A stretch of DNA of 64,000 nt from Lepidonotus clava (lineage: Eukaryota; Annelida; Polychaeta; Phyllodocida; Polynoidae), in the NCBI GenBank assembly GCA_936440205.1, contig OW387145.1, positions 30,321,075 to 30,385,074 of the forward strand, given 5' to 3'. Of the stretch, positions 22,765 to 34,993 are shown piece by piece. A model generated the notes under the pieces. It searched no databases. It was not told the DNA's origin and saw only the letters and a list, made by a program, of their open reading frames with translations. The first letter of the stretch is position 1. Every line of letters begins with the position of its first letter. The translations under genes were made by a program, and so were the position numbers.

Positions 22765-25700
22765 GGCCTTTCAGCTGTGAGTGTGTGGTGGTGAGTGTGT
22801 GCTGAGGCCGGTGGTGGGTTAGGAGGAAGGGACGCTGTAAACAAGTCTGACCGCATGACCCTCTTTTGACCGAATTACCTCTCCTACATTGGCCAATGGG
22901 AGGAAGCACCCTTTTTTGTGGCCTATATTTGTCACCCAGGGTAGCAGGGGTGTGAGTAGACCTGCGCCAGACACCTATACCATAATTAAATGTAGTGATA
23001 ATGTAAAACGTAAGGTATTTCAATTACACAATGCTTAGTATCAATGTGCATATCGAACATGAAAACTGGAGTTTCTTTTGAGAGAATGGCACCTTCTGAC
23101 TATGAAATGAATTGAAGCAATCTAGGGACCTCTGGAACAGAATTGTAACAGTAATGCCAAAATAAGTGCATTCTCCAGTATTCCAAATACCGATATTGTT
23201 CAAGTGCGATAATGAACAACTGATGGAACAAAAGGTCATCGCTATCACTTCTCCGTCGCAATATTATCACAATGTTACAGCCTATAGCTATACTCCAACT
23301 AGTGATTTTCTTCTTTGAAATACACATAGCATTTTGTGAATGATATCAATGTTACATAGATGATAACATTAATTGTCAGATTGGTAAATCAGCGATACCC
23401 ATGGTTGCGTATTGCATTTTTAGATTAGTATATGTATCGCAAATTGCTATAATATAGACATTGCCTGCAAATCATTAGAAGAAAATAGCATTGTGGAGAT
23501 AGATTTAGCTTTTATGTTTCACATTATGGTAGCGTGAGTATTTTATTACAATTTTCAGTATTAATTAAATAACTTCTTCAAGATGTGTTCTTACTGGAAT
23601 ATCTGCCACTTGGACCTTAGCACGTCTGGTCAAAGGGGTGCATTGGCCAGTTAATTTGCCTGTTTCCTGGGAGTTGGGCGCGGAGGGGGGTTACCTTCGC
23701 CCACCTGTTGGTAGTTTCCATAGGAACCGCTTACTTGAGAGGTGACACATAGGCCGCTCAACTTTCTAGTTTACACAGAAGATGATAAACCACTTCCAAA
23801 TAACTGAGTTTAAACAATAGGTAATGGGTGGCTATTCACATGAATGAGCAATACGTTTTAGAGGTATGCTTTTATGACAACACTATAACTATTTTTAGAA
23901 TAAACAATTATACGATGACATTATACTATCACTTGTTGTAAGAGTCTGTAACTTTATATTAGATATATCAGATGATCCTAATCTATAAATCCAAAGATGA
24001 CGGCGAGAGGTAATAGGCTTCCAGGAATAATAGATAAGCTATTGATAAAGTATGAGAACACAATAAACAGCCTTCAATGAGTAAAGACTTATTAACAGGG
24101 CTATGTTTGAAGAGGCTAAGCAATAAACGCCATTGAATGGGTTAATGTTTATAACTGCAGTTCAGGATAACGTTAAGTAAATAAAAGAGGCATCACCATT
24201 TAACTATAAACTTGTGATCAAAGAAACTGCCGCCGCTTTACACTTAGTGTAAAAGATATGTTAAGCTTTGAATGGGCACAAGCATTTCTGCTGATTTCAA
24301 TTGAGCATTTCCTTCGAGCGGTGAATAATGGAAATAAATAAGTAGATATTGTTATACTTCTAATCTAACTAAGAGAATCTTAATAAAGACGGTTCATGTT
24401 CATTGCAATGGTGAGGCTTGCCTCCAATGTTTGGTTTTATGATTACGACGGGGAGTAGCTTTTAGGCTTTTGACACATTCAAGAATGTATTTTTGGCTAT
24501 GGACTCCTGAAGCAGTACGGCTATTCAAGTGCGTAAATGTATTATTTCCATATTGTTAGTTTGAATGACAGAAAATTACTATAGCTATATACTTGCCATA
24601 CTATCGATGCAAATACCAAATGAATGAAGAAAATTTAATATTGAAAAGGTATGCAACCACTAGAGACATTGTTGCTAATAGATCGACTGAAGCCTTTCGT
24701 GGGTTCCTTCTAAGATGAATGAGTGTAAATGAAACAGGTAAATTGCAAATGAAACAAGTAAATTGCACCTTTGATAATTGATAAATATAATACGAGATGA
24801 CGGAATAATGACTTAATAGGAAGGGCATAGCATGAAGCACTACGCTAACTGTATCTGCATGTTAATTTCCGATTCTTTGGTCAAGATTAAGGAAGCACAT
24901 AGAGTTTATATCTTGGATTCTCTTGATGTATCATTTAATCCACAAGAGATCTCTATCTTATATGTAACATTGAAGTAAATTCTCATGGGGACCTGCCCCT
25001 AAGTGTAATATTATGGATAAAGAATGACCAAAGATTGCTCCGGACAACCCTTTAGAAACAGACATCCACAGGGAGTACTGAGGTTGGTCACCCCACTTAC
25101 GGAAACAAAGGTTGTAAAAACACATTCATTTTATCATATTGTTTTTCCAAAAGCAATTTTTCAACTGCAGGTTCGCGCTTTGATAGTTGATTTTAACTCA
25201 GCATCTGAATTGCAGAACCACGCAATTTGGTCGGTGTAGAAACTTGGCTATTGAACGGAGTGATTAACTACTGGCACGCATGCTTAACACAATTACAAAC
25301 AGAATTTCTTTGTAAGTATAATATTATTAGGTAAGAAAGCATTTATATTTCCTGGCATGTACCCAACTATAGTGAAATAAAGAAATGACATTGATTGCTC
25401 TGTTTATTCATCACTGTCCACAATTATTATGCAAACATAAGTTAGAAACAAAAAGACAGTTTTAAAAGCAGGTTAATTAATTTTAAGGTCACGACGTCTC
25501 GGTTTAAGTCAAACAAAGGGATCAAAGACTGGATCCGTCGCCGCCCTGGCCAATTTACTTTTTTTCTACCAGGCAATGGCCTGTGGAAGTCTTCATCTCA
25601 CTGGTTATTCTTAGCTAATTGTTTGCTACACCCAAAAAGCATTGCAGTCTCTATCTACCATGAATTTTAGAGTGTTAAAGGAGTGATCCACGTCGCGATT

Positions 25701-27398
25701 TTGGTCCGATTCTGAACCGATTTCGAAAATCGGTTGAATGACAATTAATTTCGTTATTCTTATGTGACATGTAATTTGTCATAGAGTTTCAAAGATTCTT
25801 ATCAGAGAAATAAAATGTTGACCTGGAAATGTTCTTTCAAATGGAAAAAAATAAATTATAGAAGAGAATCGCTTGGCGTTTTATCGCATGGTGGATCACT
25901 AGCTTTAATGTTTGACAGGTTCCCCCAGGTTCCCAATCGCCTGATAGGTGTTTGGTACCTGGTCTGACCTAACATGCACACAAAGTAAGGGCTGTTTATC
26001 CCAGGCAGCGGACCGACCAAACTAGGGTACACGTGACTGAGACCATGAAGTACTGTTATCCCCGTAACCGGGCGGATACCCACGTGTGGGTAGATCCTTA
26101 AGACACGTGACTCGATGGTTAAAGTGGGTCTCACCTGTTGGTGTGGTGTATACTTCAACTTGTGTGTCTGGGGAGGGGATTGGGGCGGCCTAAAGCATGT
26201 ATTAGGTCTGAATACTGTTACAGTTATTCACATACTATTATTGTGTTTGGACATAACACTTAAGAATATATGTTTATATAATAGTAACTGTACATAATTA
26301 TGATGAAAATTATGTCAATTAAGCAATAAGTCCTCATACAGAGAAATCCATTGGTACATAATTATCATTATATGGCCGTATATACTAGTAGATCATATAT
26401 CATTTGGCCAATTTATACGCAATAAATATACGTTAAATGTCATTGGTTCAGAAAACTCCGCATATATATAGGGCTACTTTGCAAATATTAATATCGTTTC
26501 TTAAAGAAAAAAGGAACAAAACCATGGATAGGCGCCAGTGTGTTCTAAGTAGATCTACGTGAAGCAGGGGGGGGGGTAATATTTGAAAAGTCTGTAAACA
26601 CTTGTGAGGTAAGATTCGGAATTTATCTCTCAAGGATGAATCTCTTCAATCACCTGTAAAGAGATAATCTTGACTGAAAAGATAAACGGGCTATCTCCAT
26701 AACTAAGTCAAGTGGGTGTGATGTAATGATCAGTGTTTGTGATAAATGATCAAAACAAAGGCTACAAATTATGATTACAGGGAAGAACCAGTAAAATTGC
26801 ACCTTAATGTAATATGAGCCTAAAGGGAGCAGGTAAAAACTCAGTTTGGGTGCCCAGTGCGGGTGTGGGTGCCCAGTACTAGTGCAAAAAAAGACAACAA
26901 CCTCTGGATCTGTAGCAATGGCAGTGAAAAGGGGGTTGCCAGGGCTTACTGTCCTGTGGTGGCTGAAGTTGTTACAACCTTTATAGCTATAGGATAGTAT
27001 AATCGGCTATAGTTTGGGGTTGTGAATTCATTGATGGGGTCAATTGTATTCAAATCTTTGAAGAAACAATGCTTGTTAGCTCTGCATGTTTGGGAGGCAA
27101 ATACAGTATAGCTACAGTAAAAACAATGCTCAGCCAAGGAGCAACATAATTGTGATATAGCCTAGTCTTTAACATTTTAATAACAATCTGTATCATTCTG
27201 TGAAGTTACAATAACATTTTGCAACGTCACGTCCTTGGCTGGGTAGGTCGTCCCTTGCAATTTCAGGAAACTCACATGATATATAGATATGGATATTACG
27301 TAGAGCTGTCATCAGGTCATATCAAAGAGTTTTGCATTGGGCACCTGACATCAGACACTAAGTACCCCCCCCCCCCCCAGCGTATATAAATAATATAT

Positions 27399-27653
27399 GG
27401 ATATTTCCTATGATTTGCTAACTACCAGCTAAACCAACTTAAGCTAATTACAATGTATGATCAAAAAAGTTGAAAAAAATATAACAGTTATATGCATCGC
27501 AAGTAGGCCTAGTTGGACTTGGGGAGGCAAGATAAAAGAAAGGTGTTAGGTTAGGTTACAGACACATGGATATATAAAAGGATCGGGTTAGGTTAGATTA
27601 CAGGCACATGGGTGTATATTATATTAATAGTTAGCAAATCATAGGAAATATCC
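27399..27653. mobile_element. MITE with 26-bp perfect TIR
   Basis: GGATATTTCCTATGATTTGC followed by TAACTA (27399-27424) is repeated exactly in inverse orientation at 27628-27653. The interior contains two copies of a GGTTAGGTTA/CACATGG block. Perfect arms suggest recent mobility. Non-coding. Confidence 0.85.
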
Positions 27654-28239
27654 GTAGTCGTATATGGTTATGTTTCAAAATCCTCTAATCCGCATTTCGG
27701 AATACCTGAATCATGTTCCTGTACCTCAACCGACAGGCATTCTAACGTTTTCCAGCTACAAGCAGCTGAAAAGTAATCGTCAACGTGGCCCAACACACGT
27801 AGATCATAAACTGATGATGCACAGTCACGAGTCCCAGTGCATTGTTCGTTTTTCCAACGTGTGGTTTCCTTTTTGTCGTCACCGGCCGACGTTAACAACT
27901 TGCCAACCTCAGATTACATGTCTGACGTCAGAAAACATGGATTGATCCGGGTATTGACCTATTTCTTACCGAGCTGCTCAGATTAAAAATATGGGCATAC
28001 ATGTCCTGAGATTTAACTCATAGCTGGTATTATAGTTAGCTCCATAAGCTGTTAGTTTCCATAAGCTATTTACTTCCAATTCATAGACATGCGCCATCGA
28101 GGAATTTTGGCTCTCAGAATTAGGCTTGGATGCCCACATGGTGGAAGTAGAGTAGAAAAAATACTTTAAAACTACCTGATCGTAATCATTCTAATTATCT
28201 AATTTGACTTTTTTTTCATTTGGGCAAAAGGGATAAAAA

Positions 28240-28318
28240 ATGGGGCAAAGGCAAGCACAAGAATGAGGGCCAGGACCCCCCCCCCCCCCCCCCCCCCACC
28301 CGCCTGGATCCGCCCCTG
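28240..28318. mobile_element. One-ended copy of the CAGGGGCGGATCCAG MITE family
   Basis: A run of about 22 C is followed by CCTGGATCCGCCCCTG, the same right end as the complete element at 31406-31533. No matching left end could be found, so it is truncated or diverged. Confidence 0.55.
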
Positions 28319-31300
28319 TTGGTCAGTTTAGTCTCAAAAGGGAATTTACCTTTGCATGTCCTGAATGCTGATGGGTGGGGGAGGGGGGTCCCATGTTTGC
28401 ATGTCAAATTTAAGAAATTGTTATCTGGTTATGTCGCTTGTCCCTATTATTTTAGGGGTTTACGCCCATAACGGAGATTTAGCTGTTTTGAGAAATTGTA
28501 TTAATTACGGATTGTCAAGACCCCAAGTTATACCATTGGAACTGCATGATTTTCATGATATTTTTATAGATGGTTGACAACACTAAGTCATTGATGTTCG
28601 AGCCAATAGGTAAAACTCTTCCTGTATGAGGGTCGCTTTTATCTAAAGGTAATTCTAACCAACGACAGCCTAACTATTCAATGGACAGTTGTACCCGCAT
28701 AGGCTATCCTCAAGGGTAGGAATTGAAACAGATATGAAAAAGAAATACAGGTTTATCACAGTTATTAGATTATCTTTCTGACCATGTAAAATGATGATAG
28801 ATTTGTTTATAGTATGATATCATTGATATAAATTGTAATGGGAATAATGACCGTATACAGGGAATCATAATTATTGAGTCATATGTTTTTAAAAAGTTGC
28901 ATAGTATGAATTCAGTATCTTGTTCACACGATCATACTTTTGGATATAGATGTATGACTCATTTAGCGTATGATGGTGATGAGTATTAATGAATTAAGAT
29001 AGGTACAGTTTCTAGTTCACATCCATTATCATAGTTTTTGTCTATTGATTATCGCAGGAATGTGATATACATTCACATTCATTACAGAAGTCACATGCAT
29101 AAAGGATCTAGTACAAACAATGAATTAACATTAATTAAAAACCAATTGATTGATCACTTTATGATAGTGATTAATATTGCATGCATGCGTACATGAACAC
29201 CCCCCGCCCCTAATTTATTTTATAACACCATTAGCCAGATGTGGGAAAATACATGGCAAACAGTTCTGCCCGTCAATGCATAGAGAATAATTATATTGAA
29301 TATTTCTTTTCATAATCATAATTTTATATACCCATAAACTATCAGCATTCTGTTGTTCACAACTCCATCTGGCCATTTTATTCTGTTGCGGCAATGACTG
29401 CTTCAGATTGATGCAGAGGCATTTTTGATGAACCTATTCTATTTGCCATACATACATGCAATTGTTTTATTTTCCGGTTATGAATGTCATTGTTCATACT
29501 TCACTTCAATAGGTTCTATATCTTACATTAATTCACACACGATAATAGGTGGCGGTCCGTACTTCCCAAAGCTATTTATTGTATCCTCGGAAAACCCTTG
29601 AATCATTGTCCACGCTCTCACCTCGTGCCGCAAGGCCGGCCATAGCACGTGGGGCAAAGTCTTCTAGGAACCACCTGCTCCTAGAAATAGAGCATTTCGT
29701 CAGTGTTGCCATGGGGCGGTAGGGCTGGCCCATTCTGATAGAGAGCGGTGGGTGTCTGGGTCTTTCTCTCAGATGTTTTTGTCAATAGGTTGCAGTACAT
29801 TGTGGGCTGTAGCTAACATCAGCATGTTACTCATCACTTGTCCAGGTTCAAGGAGTACGCTGATAAGATACTGTATAGTGTCCAACGGTCCCATGATGGG
29901 GATTCTGGGGAAATGTTGATGGGATATGGGGATGTATACTTGGTACCAGAGAGTATGTGCGTGGGGTCATAATTCTATGATGAGTTAATTCGCAATTACA
30001 TTTGACGTCATGATAGCTATGGATACATGGTATTACTAACAGAATGCCGTTGGTTATGCGATTTATATAATGAGAAAGTAGGCCTCTTTTCACAAATCAG
30101 AAATGTTCCTGGCTTGAATTTTTTTTATTCGATATAACTCTGGAGCATCACACAATTTTACACAATAGGCATAACAACATCCTGCATGATATTCATATAT
30201 ATTCTGCTAATGTGTCTTTTTTTTCATTGAACAGACATGGGAAAGGGATTTTTTTCAAAATCAACTTCAGGGTTTCCCCAAATCTTTCAGAAGATATAAT
30301 ATTACATCAATTCCTCAATCTACATCAAATATGTTACCCAAATTAATTCAATGTAATAGATGTTCATATGTCTTATTAGACATTTTGAGATAAGAAGTAT
30401 AATAACAATAATTGTACTTTTTTATGTAAATATAGATGTTCCTAGACAAGTCCATAAAGTCAATTGCACTCACACCCCTATAGATTCGTGTCAAGTAAAA
30501 TCTAAAGAGAGCAGCATACGTGAGTTGTCGCACGTGTAGAATGTTAGCCGAAGATGAACAAGTAGAACAGGTCTGGGAGAAAAATTTGCGGATATCCGCA
30601 ATATGTACTCAGAAGCGTAAAAGCAAAGTGAACAGGGCTGGGGTGGTGTCCGGGGGTATAAGTAGGTGCGAAGTGGTTCACTTAATGTTTGTTTTCTTTT
30701 ATATACGTCTTTTTCCTATATCATTGTCACAAGGATAACCCTATGTAATTTAATATCATAAGATTATCGTATTTGGTGTGGACCAGGTTATGAGGAAAAC
30801 AAGTGCACTGTAATACGTTTTCCCCTCTTAGTTTACCTAATTCATTCAAATGAATTCTACGCGAATTCATGCACGTTTGACGTGTTATTTAGATAAGTAC
30901 TATGTTGTTTGTTACGTATAGTAGAACTATGGAAAACTCGATCCATTATTGCTAATGGAAATTGTAATCTATTTTCTCGTTTTGTTATAAAGGGAGAGAG
31001 GCAGAGGGATACGACAAGATACCAACCGAGTCTCTTCGCATGACATTTTCAAGTGTTTTGAACCTGCGGTTTCGGGTCAAAGGTCTGTTAGTATGATCCC
31101 AGTCATTCAACATATTACAGTTGTTTCCATGTTAAGCATTATTCATTAAGAATAACACTCTCTAACCAAATTCAAAATTGGGACATAATCGCATCGTGTC
31201 GCCTTCCCTTACAATGAATAGTCTTTTTCACAAGGGGTTATTAAAATTTACACACGATCCCTTATTTCTATATGACTACTTTTAGGGATATATCATATCA

Positions 31301-31405
31301 CACGTCCTCAAAAAATGTGTGTAGAAATGGGCTAGAGCACAAGGCTGTAAAAAGGAAAGGTGTGGGCCACTATTTACTGACTTTCAAGTATGACAGGATA
31401 CGCCA

Positions 31406-31533
31406 CAGGGGCGGATCCAGAAATTCTTAGGGGGGGGGGCAAAAACATGAATGAACAGAGAGAGATGGGGGGGGGGGGGCAAGGCCCGTCCGCCCCCCCC
31501 CCCCCCCCCCCCCCCCCGCTGGATCCGCCCCTG
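31406..31533. mobile_element. MITE, TIR CAGGGGCGGATCCAG, 5-bp target duplication
   Basis: The ends CAGGGGCGGATCCAG and CTGGATCCGCCCCTG are inverted copies. CGCCA flanks both sides (31401-31405, 31534-31538). The 128-bp body is largely G runs on the left and a long C run on the right, so it can fold back. It is probably hAT-related, non-autonomous. Confidence 0.85.
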
Positions 31534-32682
31534 CGCCATGTAGGTACCTTTTTGCTGCAACAAAAATCATACCTACATTGGATATTTTTATCCAGCGCTT
31601 AAACCAGACCTGGATATTGATTCAAGGCCTAGGGTCCCTAGCCTGTGGCCACCTGATACAACAAGCCAGTAGGTATTGAATACGATAGAAAACATACATG
31701 TGTTTATAGGAGATTTAACAAGTTGCACTTAAAAATTAGGCCTTCACACTTGGTGCAGCACGGCTGACTGCAAAATGACACAATACGTTAGTGTTTAAGG
31801 AATACAATTGAAAACATGTGTGTACGAGATTGACCTCGTTGCACTTCGTTAAGTAGTTGACACCAACTGGAGTATACACGAAATCTTGCCAAATGATATA
31901 ACAGATTAGCATGGATATAATGCATTAGATTACATGTATATAACATTATGTGCCTCCGAGATTGAGCTGATTGCATGCAGTTATAATTATATATAGTTGG
32001 ACCTTTGACAATGGCAGTGATATCAGATTCATAGACTATCATTTACATTATCATTTACCTTCACATCCGTTGAAAAAAATGTTGTGCTATGTACATTTAC
32101 AGGCTAATTTTTATTTAGAGAGCAGACTAACCGAATGCAGTTTTTGTCAGAGGAAATTTAGGTACAAACGTTCCGCTTTATCATCATTAATCTAAAACGC
32201 AAGCCCAATGTTTCCATTATTTGAACTTGCAAAAGGTATATTCCACGTCGTAGTAACTGTTATTGACATTAAGAAACAAAAGTCATACCAGTCTTATGTG
32301 TGAAAAAGAAAGAGAAGAATAGATAAATTTATCCTATGTTTTTATGCTTAATTCGGATTAACATAAACTATTATTAAGACTATTCTAGCTAGCAGTCGAA
32401 GCAAAGAATAAGATTCAAGCGTATACGTCGATAAGTGCCAATTATTTGCCAGTCTCAGGACAATGGCAATACTTTGCAATGAACTGGCTATTCAATATTT
32501 CAGTACACAATGCTTATAAATTTTATCAGAGAAATTCAGTTGATATTGATTATAATAAGTTTAGCTAGCGGTACTGTTTGTATTCCTATGGGAGAACAAG
32601 GCAATTTTTACTTCTAATATATTTTCAATAACAATTATGCAAATGATAACAAGGATTTGAGATGTTAAATACAATAATCGGG

Positions 32683-32733
32683 GCGGGGGGGGGGGGGGGT
32701 TCTCGGGAGTGACGACTGCCCCCCCCCCCCCCC
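32683..32733. repeat. Facing G-run and C-run
   Basis: A G run of about 16 is separated from a C run of about 17 by some 20 bases. The arrangement matches the interior of the GGATCC-type MITEs but the terminal repeats are missing. Confidence 0.7.
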
Positions 32734-32995
32734 CATTTTATGGTACATACAGAGGAGAAAATGATGCACAAGGTCGTGCGCGCGGTAAAATTAACAAATT
32801 TGCATCATTATAAATCATGATTTATACGTTATTCTGAAAAATAATCATTTCAAATCGATTTCCAATAAATCATGGCTGGCATTCCTCTTTTAAGTTGTGA
32901 CGTCATCTGTACAACGTCTAGGCCTATACGAGGTATGCATATTGATATGGGGCCTGCTGCGTTCCTGGTTGGTTCATAAATTAAAGTGATGTAGT

Positions 32996-33132
32996 AGTGG
33001 CGGAACCAGGGATCCTATTTTTGGCCCAAAATCTTCTTCTTTTTAAATGTAAAACTGGTGCCCCAGAGGGGGCGCTGGTAGTATTTTTGATATGTGCATC
33101 CCTACCTTTCTAAAATTTCTGGATCCGCCTCT
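32996..33132. mobile_element. Diverged MITE of the GGATCCGCC family
   Basis: The left end AGTGGCGGAACCAGG and the right end CTGGATCCGCCTCT are imperfect inverted repeats, 137 bp apart, closely related to the ends at 31406 and 31533. The interior is unrelated and lacks the homopolymer runs. Confidence 0.6.
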
Positions 33133-34463
33133 GGTTCCTGTGGTGTCCCTAGGAGATAATTATATGCATGGAGACATGGGTCCACTGCTGCCCCTAGAAG
33201 CTAGAGACACGGGCCCTGTGGTGTCAATATGGCTGATATGCTATGTGGCTGATGCCCTATGATATATCAGGTAAGTCAATATTTGGGTCAAACCACATTA
33301 AGTGTGGACTTTAAGTGTTAAAAAAGTCGAAAAATAGAATTCAAGTTATTGAACCAATGATTGTATTTCCCAAATATACAAGTAGGCCTAAGTGTAGAAT
33401 CCATAATAAAGAACACCAGGAATACTTGATAATCTTGTATTAATCTTCACTAAGTTACAGAACACATGCTGCGTCCGTCATGACGCCATTACCGCTCCTT
33501 GCGTCACCCGGTGTCTCAGTGAATGATAGCAGCACCAAAAGTTAACCGGCGGCGTTTCCCGCCTCGATACACTACAGTAAGGACCAAACTTATTCTAAAA
33601 AATTAGAACGTTAAGTTTTTTCATTAAAAAGTTAGAATGATGTAAAATCAGGTCCTTTTTTTTCAACATTTGCACTAATTCTTTCCTAACTTTTTTTAAT
33701 AAAAATAAAGTGAATCAATAATATTCAATTGCATACAAATAATAAGCTTTCTAAGCAAATGTAAGGATGTGTATAGCACCTTATAGAATACAAAATTATC
33801 TAGAACGTTTAAATCAGATATTAGGCTGAGTTACCTGGTTACAGGGATACTGAGATTTTACTACTCTAGCCGTAACCTTCAAGGGCACAAACATCATCAA
33901 TTTTGAGCTTGTACTGTAAATATTAAACCTTTGTTTATGGTGTATATTGACAAATTTGAGACTGTTTCCAAGATAGGTTGTTAACATTTTAATATTTATC
34001 TTAAAATAAAGGTAATTTTGCAATATTTTTGATAAAAGCTTCCTTTGGCAACTGCACAACGGTTCTAGGTCCTTTTATTATGATATAATTTGGTTAAATC
34101 TGAAAAGCATGGATAAATATAGGAACAATTGTCCATTCCATTACCTAGCTATGCCTAGGCTATTCCCCAGCATGAAAGGTAACCTAGGCCTAACTCCACA
34201 TAGCCATACAAGATAGGCCTAGGCTTAAAATGCTACAGGAGAATCCACCAGGGAGCGCCCCTGCATAGCAGTGAACTGAAAACTGTGCAGTAGGGTCTCA
34301 AAATACTGCTTCCAAAATTTCCTTTGTTCTGAGCTTAATTTTGATCCTATCTACACCAACAAAGTATCAATCAAAAGGGGAGAACATAGAAATAAACCTA
34401 TCACGGAGTCTAACAAACTATCGAACATATCCCCATAAAATGTTTAACGAAACTAACTTAGTT

Positions 34464-34544
34464 TCGTTAATTGATATGATGTGTCGTTGATATAGATCTT
34501 AGTTACTAAGATCTATATCAACGACACATCATATCAATTAACGA
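34464..34544. repeat. 81-bp near-perfect palindrome
   Basis: Arms of 40 bases centred on 34504 are exactly complementary (for example GTCGTTGATATAGATCTTAG on the left and its complement on the right); only the single central base is unpaired. A second small palindrome, CGAAACTAA-C-TTAGTTTCG (34449-34467), overlaps its left edge. No frame. It lies about 450 bases upstream of the TTC31-like start codon. Confidence 0.95.
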
Positions 34545-34683
34545 CATATAAATAACACCAGTCTAGCTCAAAAGCTAGAGACAAAATTCTTAAACTAAAA
34601 GGAAAATGATTCTGTCACATTGGAGAATCATAAAAAAAAAAAGAGGAATTAAATTGGTAAATAGAAGTTCAATCTTTTTGTCT

Positions 34684-34993
34684 CTACCGTCGAGGATCCC
34701 CACCCCATTCACAGGGGAAACCTTGGCGGGAACAGCTGAGCGGGAATCCCTCAGTCACCGGCTCACCGAGGACGCCTGGCGGGAACCACCCGCTCTGACT
34801 TTGGTATTTTGATTTTGGCGCCATCTCGTGTTTCACAAGGTCTCGTGACCACGTGACTTGGGGCGAGAAAACGTGATATGCAATATGGCCGTTTTGGTAC
34901 TGAAGTGTGGCAGTTTGAGTCTCCAACCTCTTTAAACTTCTCATTTAGTTTCTTCTTCTTACGTATCTTCACTTGAACTGAAAAAAGAAGACC
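34684..34993 (+). promoter_or_regulatory. Promoter region of the TTC31-like gene
   Basis: This GC-richer island directly before the ATG holds E2F-type sites TTGGCGGGAA (34723) and CTGGCGGGAA (34776), a weaker AGCGGGAAT (34739) and TTTTGGCGCC (34813), an E-box CCACGTGAC (about 34850) and TGGCGCCATCT (34816-34826), whose complement fits the CTCF core. No TATA box is seen. The transcription start cannot be placed exactly. Confidence 0.5.

Larger units (their letters stand above)
22765..34683. other. Spacer between divergent SLC25A15 and TTC31-like genes
   Basis: Almost 12 kb without a gene I can support. It holds inverted-repeat elements (27399-27653, 31406-31533, 32996-33132), a truncated relative near 28240-28318, G/C homopolymers (27365, 28275, 31430-31517, 32683-32733) and an 81-bp palindrome at the distal end. 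Moderately GC-rich patches near 23600-23760, 25900-26120, 29580-29780 and 33470-33560 show no exon with splice sites and no recognised motif. Confidence 0.55.

Noticed and set aside
25856-26158. 100-codon minus-strand frame
   Set aside because: No similarity or splice context; isolated in a repeat-rich spacer.
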